In this document: piece after piece, positions 60,813 through 64,000 of the stretch
How positions within the stretch are numbered: the first letter of the stretch is position 1
Layout: each line of letters starts with the position of its first letter
Assembly: GCA_002787035.1 (NCBI GenBank)
Contig: PCVP01000014.1
Coordinates: 50,422-114,421 of the forward strand
DNA length: 64,000 nt
DNA from: Candidatus Peregrinibacteria bacterium CG11_big_fil_rev_8_21_14_0_20_49_14
GTDB lineage: Bacteria > Patescibacteriota > Gracilibacteria > Peribacterales > Peribacteraceae
Direction of reading: 5' to 3'
Notes under the pieces: model-generated
What the model was told of the DNA's origin: nothing
Seen by the model: the letters and a program-made list of their open reading frames with translations, nothing else
Database searches by the model: none
Made by a program: the position numbers and the translations under genes

Positions 60813-60842
60813 GTAATGACAATGTATTGACATTGTCATTAC
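60813..60842 (+). promoter_or_regulatory. Palindromic operator of the dinJ-yafQ pair
   Basis: Perfect 12-bp arms GTAATGACAATG and CATTGTCATTAC surround a 6-base centre TATTGA. The palindrome overlaps the -35 box, as expected for an antitoxin-autoregulated operator. Confidence 0.8.
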
Positions 60843-60855
60843 TACACTGTAGACT
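60827..60855 (+). promoter_or_regulatory. Leaderless promoter of the toxin-antitoxin pair
   Basis: TTGACA (60827-60832), 17 bases, then TAGACT (60850-60855) end 6 bases before the antitoxin ATG at 60862. The -35 lies inside the operator palindrome. Confidence 0.75.
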
Positions 60856-60861
60856 ACGTAC

Positions 60862-61137
60862 ATGACTACTATCCAGGTTAGAACAAAGGAAAAAACGAAG
60901 AAGACAGCACAAAAAATACTGTCTGCCCTTGGTATGGATATGAGCACTGCAATCAATCTCTATCTTGTTCAAATTATTGAGCACAAGGGGATTCCTTTCG
61001 CCATTACGACAGAAAATGGCATGACACCCGAAGAAGAAGCTCAGATCCTCAATGACCTTATGAATGCAAAGAAAAGTAAAAGGACATACTCCTCTGCAAA
61101 AGAAGCACATAAAGCTATACTTGGACAATGTTCATAA
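60862..61137 (+). CDS. dinJ: RelB/DinJ-type antitoxin
   Basis: The 91-residue protein has the ribbon-helix-helix DNA-binding N-terminus of DinJ (MTTIQVRTKEKTKKTAQKILSALGMDMSTAINLYLVQII). A flexible C-terminal part (about 55-91) follows, which would wrap and neutralise the YafQ toxin. It should also bind the palindrome at 60813-60842 to repress the operon. Its stop overlaps the toxin start by 10 bases. A clear DinJ-YafQ arrangement. Confidence 0.88.
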   Translation: MTTIQVRTKEKTKKTAQKILSALGMDMSTAINLYLVQIIEHKGIPFAITTENGMTPEEEAQILNDLMNAKKSKRTYSSAKEAHKAILGQCS

Positions 61138-61433
61138 GAACAAAGAAAGTGAGGTATGGAATCAAATTAGGAAACCGTTACAAAAAAGATTTGAAGCGTC
61201 TTGTAAAATCGGGGTACAACATTTCTAAACTTGAAGAAATTATTGATCTACTTGCTCAGGAAAAAGAGCTCCCAAGAAGATGTAAAGATCATGAGCTTAA
61301 AGGAGAATTGAAAGGTATCCGTGAATGTCATATTGCTCCAGACTGGTTGCTTATGTATCAGAAAGACACTGAGAATATTGTTCTCATTCTTATACGCACC
61401 GGAACGCACAGAGATGTACTTGGGATAGAATAA
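61128..61433 (+). CDS. yafQ: YafQ/RelE-type mRNA interferase toxin
   Basis: The 101-residue protein has the YafQ pattern: RYKKDLKRLVKSGYNISKLEEIIDLLAQEKELPRRCKDHELKGELKGIRECHIAPDWLLMYQKD, with the conserved H-L/KG and D-W-LL-Y elements and a final RTGTHRDVLG. YafQ cuts mRNA at codons in the ribosome. It starts at the ATG at 61128 within the antitoxin gene, so translation is coupled. Catalytic His and Asp positions appear intact. Plausibly a stabilising or stress-response module. Confidence 0.88.
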   Translation: MFIRTKKVRYGIKLGNRYKKDLKRLVKSGYNISKLEEIIDLLAQEKELPRRCKDHELKGELKGIRECHIAPDWLLMYQKDTENIVLILIRTGTHRDVLGIE

Positions 61434-61596
61434 AATAACTATAGCAGTGGTGGTGTTAGAACTACCTCCCACAAAACTTCTCCTAACTTTGCCCTCCGCA
61501 TATCGCCCCATTTAAACGGACCGAGTTCGTTCGAGTGTGCTGTGTTCAATTGAGTCAGATAGACCAAAATCTGCAGAGCACGAATAAGAAATCCGC

Positions 61597-61614
61597 CCCG
61601 CGTTTGTACGCGGG
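61597..61614. other. GC-rich hairpin in the stretch between yafQ and the membrane gene
   Basis: CCCGCG-TTTGTA-CGCGGG is a perfect 6-bp stem. Bases 61434-61646 hold no convincing gene; a 60-codon minus-strand frame with TTG at 61621 lies beside a strong AAGGAGGT but the spacing is too short. The hairpin may end the membrane-protein transcript. Confidence 0.4.
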
Positions 61615-61646
61615 ACGGCAATACCTCCTTTCGTTGAAGGGAAATG

Positions 61647-62030
61647 TTAGTGCGATGCCACAACTGCAGCATCGGGCTTCCTGACCCACTTCTTCAGACT
61701 CAGCGTCAGCGTGAGGATCAAAGCTCCGCAGAGCAATCCCAACAGGAACGCCTCGAGAGGATTTCTCCAGAGCCCGAAAGAGAGCCAGGATGCCGCGAGA
61801 CCGGATAGAATCCCATGAGCAGCCAACCAAGGCTTGTCATCCAGCAGGAGAACCGGGAAGAGAACAGAACCCAGTAAGAGCGGAAAACAGACGAGCATCT
61901 GTACCGTCATCCAGGGTAACGTCACATCCAAGCCCGGATGCAGAAAACAGCCCAAGCCGATTGTAAAGGTCCATCCGGCAGCCAGAGAGAGCCAGGAGAG
62001 ATTCATCCCCCGGCGCACAAAAGTTCGCAT
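61647..62030 (-). CDS. Hypothetical four-helix membrane protein
   Basis: The 127-residue protein is almost all membrane: four helices (about 10-30, 38-62, 65-86, 91-112), with a basic start (MRTFVRRG) and a Lys/Arg stop segment (LKKWVRKPDAAVV). No family is recognised, although the size and topology resemble small ATP synthase I-like or accessory membrane proteins. A full GGAGGA Shine-Dalgarno sequence (62037-62042) sits 6 bases before the ATG. This is exceptional here, where most genes lack one, and may mark foreign origin. Confidence 0.65.
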   Translation of the reverse strand: MRTFVRRGMNLSWLSLAAGWTFTIGLGCFLHPGLDVTLPWMTVQMLVCFPLLLGSVLFPVLLLDDKPWLAAHGILSGLAASWLSFGLWRNPLEAFLLGLLCGALILTLTLSLKKWVRKPDAAVVASH

Positions 62031-62276
62031 GGCATTTCCTCCACAGCGAATACGAAAGGATCGAGGTGATCAGCAACGGCTCGACGCCATTCCCACTGAT
62101 CCTGAAATATGGTAGCACACCATACTTTTTCCGGTAAAGCATCTCTTAACTTCGCCCTTCCACATCTCGACTGTGCTCGGTGTGACAACGTAAACAACTA
62201 CTCACTTCTCATGTGCTGCTGATGCACCTCCACCAGCTAAAGGATTCGTCACCCCACTTCGCTGCGCTACGCGGGG

Positions 62277-63218
62277 TCACTCTCTTGTACTCTGTTTTCC
62301 ATGGAAACGCTCGTGGACATCTTTGAGTTGCGGGTTCGTAACATGCGTATAAATCTGCGTTGTACTTAAGTCCGCATGCCCAAGAAGCTCCTGCACAGAC
62401 CGCAAATCCGCACCATTCCGCAGTAAATCCGTCGCAAAGGAGTGCCTGAGGGTATGAGGAGAGGGGTCGGAAACTATTCCTGCCGCGAGAGCATACTTTT
62501 TAACAACGTTGTAGATAGAAATGCGCGACAGGCGAAAGTTTTCACCCGGTGGCAGCACATCTACCGCCTTTTCCATGTTACGAATAAAAAGAGGGGAGAG
62601 GTGGTCGCGCCGGCACTCCATGAATTCCTGCAGTGCGGCGATAGCGCGGTCTGAAAGAAAGACGACACGAATTTTTCCCCGCTTACCACGAACCGAAATC
62701 TCACGAGTGTCAAAGTTGAGGTCTTTCGTATTCAGTCCGCGAAGTTCTTCCAAACGTAAACCGGTGGAAAAAAACATTTCGAGAATTGCACTGTCACGTT
62801 TCCCGAGACGGGTGGAGATATCCGGCGCGGCAAGAAGACGCTCGAGCTCCTCGGAGCGCAGCACTTTCACCTGCCGCTCCTCTTGTTTGAACCTTCGAAC
62901 GTTATCGGGAGCGTAAATGCCCTCCAATTCCTCATCCTGTAGCAAATATCGCAAGAAAGCCCGTAAAACGGTTAAATGGTAGTTCTTGGTACTTATACTC
63001 AGAGGCTTGCCGTTGCGGGCCTTGGCGCCGTGAAGTTTAGATTTTAGCATCCTAATAGTGGTTTTGTTTATAAATTGCGCACTTGGGACATCCAAAAGCT
63101 CCAAAAGCAGGTTTAAAGAGCGTCTGTAGTTGGCCACCGTGAGGGGAGACTTATTTTCTTCCGCTTGTAAGTACACAATGTACCGTTCCATTGCCTGTGA
63201 AAGATTAGATTCTTGCAT
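62277..63218 (-). CDS. Tyrosine recombinase of the XerC/XerD family
   Basis: The 313-residue recombinase has an N-terminal SAM-like DNA-binding domain (MQESNLSQAMERYIVYLQAEENKSPLTVANYRRSLN) and the catalytic domain with Arg in FSTGLRLEELRGL, Lys in VRGKRGKIR, HTLRHSFA (His-x-x-Arg), His in LLGHADLSTTQ and the nucleophile Tyr in IYTHV. It would resolve chromosome dimers by acting at a dif site. A 28-base dif-like site lies about 160 bases upstream of its start (63380-63407). Whether it is XerC, XerD or a single-recombinase type cannot be told. Confidence 0.9.
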   Translation of the reverse strand: MQESNLSQAMERYIVYLQAEENKSPLTVANYRRSLNLLLELLDVPSAQFINKTTIRMLKSKLHGAKARNGKPLSISTKNYHLTVLRAFLRYLLQDEELEGIYAPDNVRRFKQEERQVKVLRSEELERLLAAPDISTRLGKRDSAILEMFFSTGLRLEELRGLNTKDLNFDTREISVRGKRGKIRVVFLSDRAIAALQEFMECRRDHLSPLFIRNMEKAVDVLPPGENFRLSRISIYNVVKKYALAAGIVSDPSPHTLRHSFATDLLRNGADLRSVQELLGHADLSTTQIYTHVTNPQLKDVHERFHGKQSTRE

Positions 63219-63243
63219 AGAAGCGGGGTAATTATGGTTCGAG

Positions 63244-63309
63244 GGCCAACTGTCATCCTGAGGTGCGAGCGAACCGGAAGGTAAGTGAGCCTCGAAGGAT
63301 CAGTTGGCC
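63244..63309. repeat. Palindromic repeat element of 66 bases
   Basis: Perfect terminal inverted repeats GGCCAACTG (63244-63252) and CAGTTGGCC (63301-63309) bound the element. Just inside, imperfect arms contain TCATCCTGAGG and CCTCGAAGGAT. It resembles REP/MITE-type dispersed palindromes. No second copy lies in this window. Confidence 0.65.
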
Positions 63310-63358
63310 GCCTCACCATGACAATCTAAGTGTAATAGGGCGGGGGAGCAGCTGAGAG

Positions 63359-63430
63359 GGGTTATCCACAATCTCTTGTACTTAACATAATGCATTTTAT
63401 GTTAACTATCTATTGACATGTGGATAACCC
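63359..63430. other. Inverted DnaA-box pair framing the dif-like site
   Basis: GGGTTATCCACA (63359-63370) and its exact reverse complement TGTGGATAACCC (63419-63430) form a 12-bp inverted repeat. Each arm contains a perfect DnaA box, TTATCCACA. The AT-rich stretch between them contains the dif-like sequence. The order is box, palindrome, inverted box. It could be an origin-type or regulatory element. Confidence 0.65.
63380..63407. other. dif-like Xer recombination site
   Basis: The 28-base site has left arm ACTTAACATAA, centre TGCATT and right arm TTATGTTAACT. The 11-6-11 layout, TTATGTTAA(C/A)T right arm and CATAA left arm match known bacterial dif sites. Inner arms TTAACATAA/TTATGTTAA are perfectly palindromic. 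It lies beside a Xer-type recombinase gene. Confidence 0.75.
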
Positions 63431-63488
63431 TGGTTTGATACCTTTACAAAAGGCCCTCTGCAGGGTGTACGACAAGAAGTGATCCTCT

Positions 63489-64000
63489 TTAAAAGAGTGT
63501 CAGTAATCCGTGCAATGAGTAGTACACAATACCGAGTGCTTCACGAAACGCGGCGCGCGTTTCGAACAGTGGGTTCGGTACCCTCTTGGCTGGAAGTGTA
63601 CGAAAGTTCCCCCACCCCTGCATATCTGCCAAAAAGGCGATTCGGGCGAGGTGGTATCGGTCTGAAATACCCACTATGGAAGTACAATCTGCCACCAAAG
63701 GGGCTGTAAGCTGCAAATTCTCCCATGTAGAGCGTGCCTGATCTTCCAAAACAATGTCTGCGGGGTCCACCCCCATGCGCATTGCCACCTTCTGCATGAC
63801 CGCAGCTTCGCTCTCTAACTCTTCCGAGCCCTTGCCTCCTGTGAGAAATATGGTCTTCACCTTTCCTTTGTTGTACAAATCCACCGCTGTTTCCACTCTG
63901 CGGGTAATCCCCGGGCCCGGCACCGAACCTTTGTGCACCGCCGCTCCGAATACGACTGCGCAGTCCACGGGAAAATCGATATCGTCACCGGAAAATTGCC
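63489..64000 (-). CDS. DUF218 (YdcF/SanA/ElyC-like) protein, partial
   Basis: The frame is open to the last base, so the N-terminus lies beyond the window. The visible 170 residues show the DUF218 pattern: VDCAVVFGAAVHKGSVPGPGITRRVETAVDLYNKGKVKTIFLTGGKG, then SEAAVMQKVAMRMGVDPADIVLEDQARSTWENLQL and ISDRYHLARIAFLADM. Members are linked to envelope integrity and vancomycin sensitivity in enterobacteria (SanA, ElyC). The missing part probably holds a membrane anchor. The call is fairly sure; the role here is not. Confidence 0.85.
   Translation of the reverse strand, partial: QFSGDDIDFPVDCAVVFGAAVHKGSVPGPGITRRVETAVDLYNKGKVKTIFLTGGKGSEELESEAAVMQKVAMRMGVDPADIVLEDQARSTWENLQLTAPLVADCTSIVGISDRYHLARIAFLADMQGWGNFRTLPAKRVPNPLFETRAAFREALGIVYYSLHGLLTLF

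Noticed and set aside
61439..61621. 60-codon gene on the minus strand starting at TTG 61621
   Set aside because: The adjacent Shine-Dalgarno sequence is only about 2 bases from the TTG, too close to work, and the peptide shows no family or membrane pattern.
1..64000. CRISPR array
   Set aside because: No regularly spaced direct repeats with unique spacers were seen, and no cas-like genes. The only repeats are the tRNA-adjacent units and single palindromes.
1..64000. Recoding of TGA, as in Gracilibacteria and some other phyla
   Set aside because: Several conserved genes end naturally at TGA, for example purA, and no conserved gene contains an internal in-frame TGA.

Overview
The window reads as a compact bacterial chromosome segment using the standard code: TGA is an ordinary stop, for example in purA and in the gene at 4188. 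It has a mid-range base composition by eye, genes packed on both strands, and very few Shine-Dalgarno sites. The mix is a Gram-positive-like envelope (MraY, a class B PBP, SLH domains, an LPPTG tail), small pilin-like and GspE/PilB-type proteins, DUF11, FecR and FG-GAP surface proteins, and many unrecognised genes. This suggests a Candidate Phyla Radiation bacterium, perhaps a Peregrinibacteria-like lineage that keeps ribosomal protein L9. That assignment is inference; no 16S gene is present.

Region by region: 1-4.2 kb holds the end of a PAS protein, tRNA-Ile(UAU), rplI, a solute-binding protein, secG and tRNA-Val(UAC). Related repeats follow both tRNAs. 4.2-7.4 kb holds an orphan gene, a DUF11/LPPTG surface protein and a pilin-like protein. 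7.4-24.5 kb is mostly housekeeping: khpA, rpsP, a DUF721 gene, two glycosyltransferases, prmC, purA, nadK, a gap-fbp pair, mraY, dnaB, recA, a sigma-region-4/HARE-HTH regulator, ruvX and rpsT. 24.5-34 kb has glmS, a PBP, a GspE/PilB-like ATPase, a FecR-like protein, an RluD-type enzyme and tyrS. 34-42.4 kb is rich in exported proteins: lipoproteins, a nuclease, a coiled-coil protein, a subtilase and a Big_5 protein. 43.3-45.4 kb carries an extraordinary polycationic amphipathic membrane protein. 46-57 kb has an FG-GAP/Big_5 protein, a three-gene orphan operon, an SLH-MsrA-MsrB fusion, an unusual zincin, an SEC-C protein and a trypsin-SLH protein. 57-61.4 kb has a PIF1-like helicase, then an AT-rich island with two HNH nucleases (one with a probable SRA-like reader) and a DinJ-YafQ toxin-antitoxin pair. 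61.4-64 kb has a gene with a strong Shine-Dalgarno site, a Xer-type recombinase beside a dif-like site framed by two DnaA-box-like sequences, and a partial DUF218 gene.

Across the window about twenty genes have a -10-like hexamer (TAnnnT or close) ending 6-7 bases before the start codon. This indicates widespread leaderless transcription and helped choose several starts. The exported proteins together suggest a cell surface specialised for proteolysis, adhesion and repair of oxidised proteins, as might suit an episymbiont. All function calls rest on reading motifs by eye; no database search was run.
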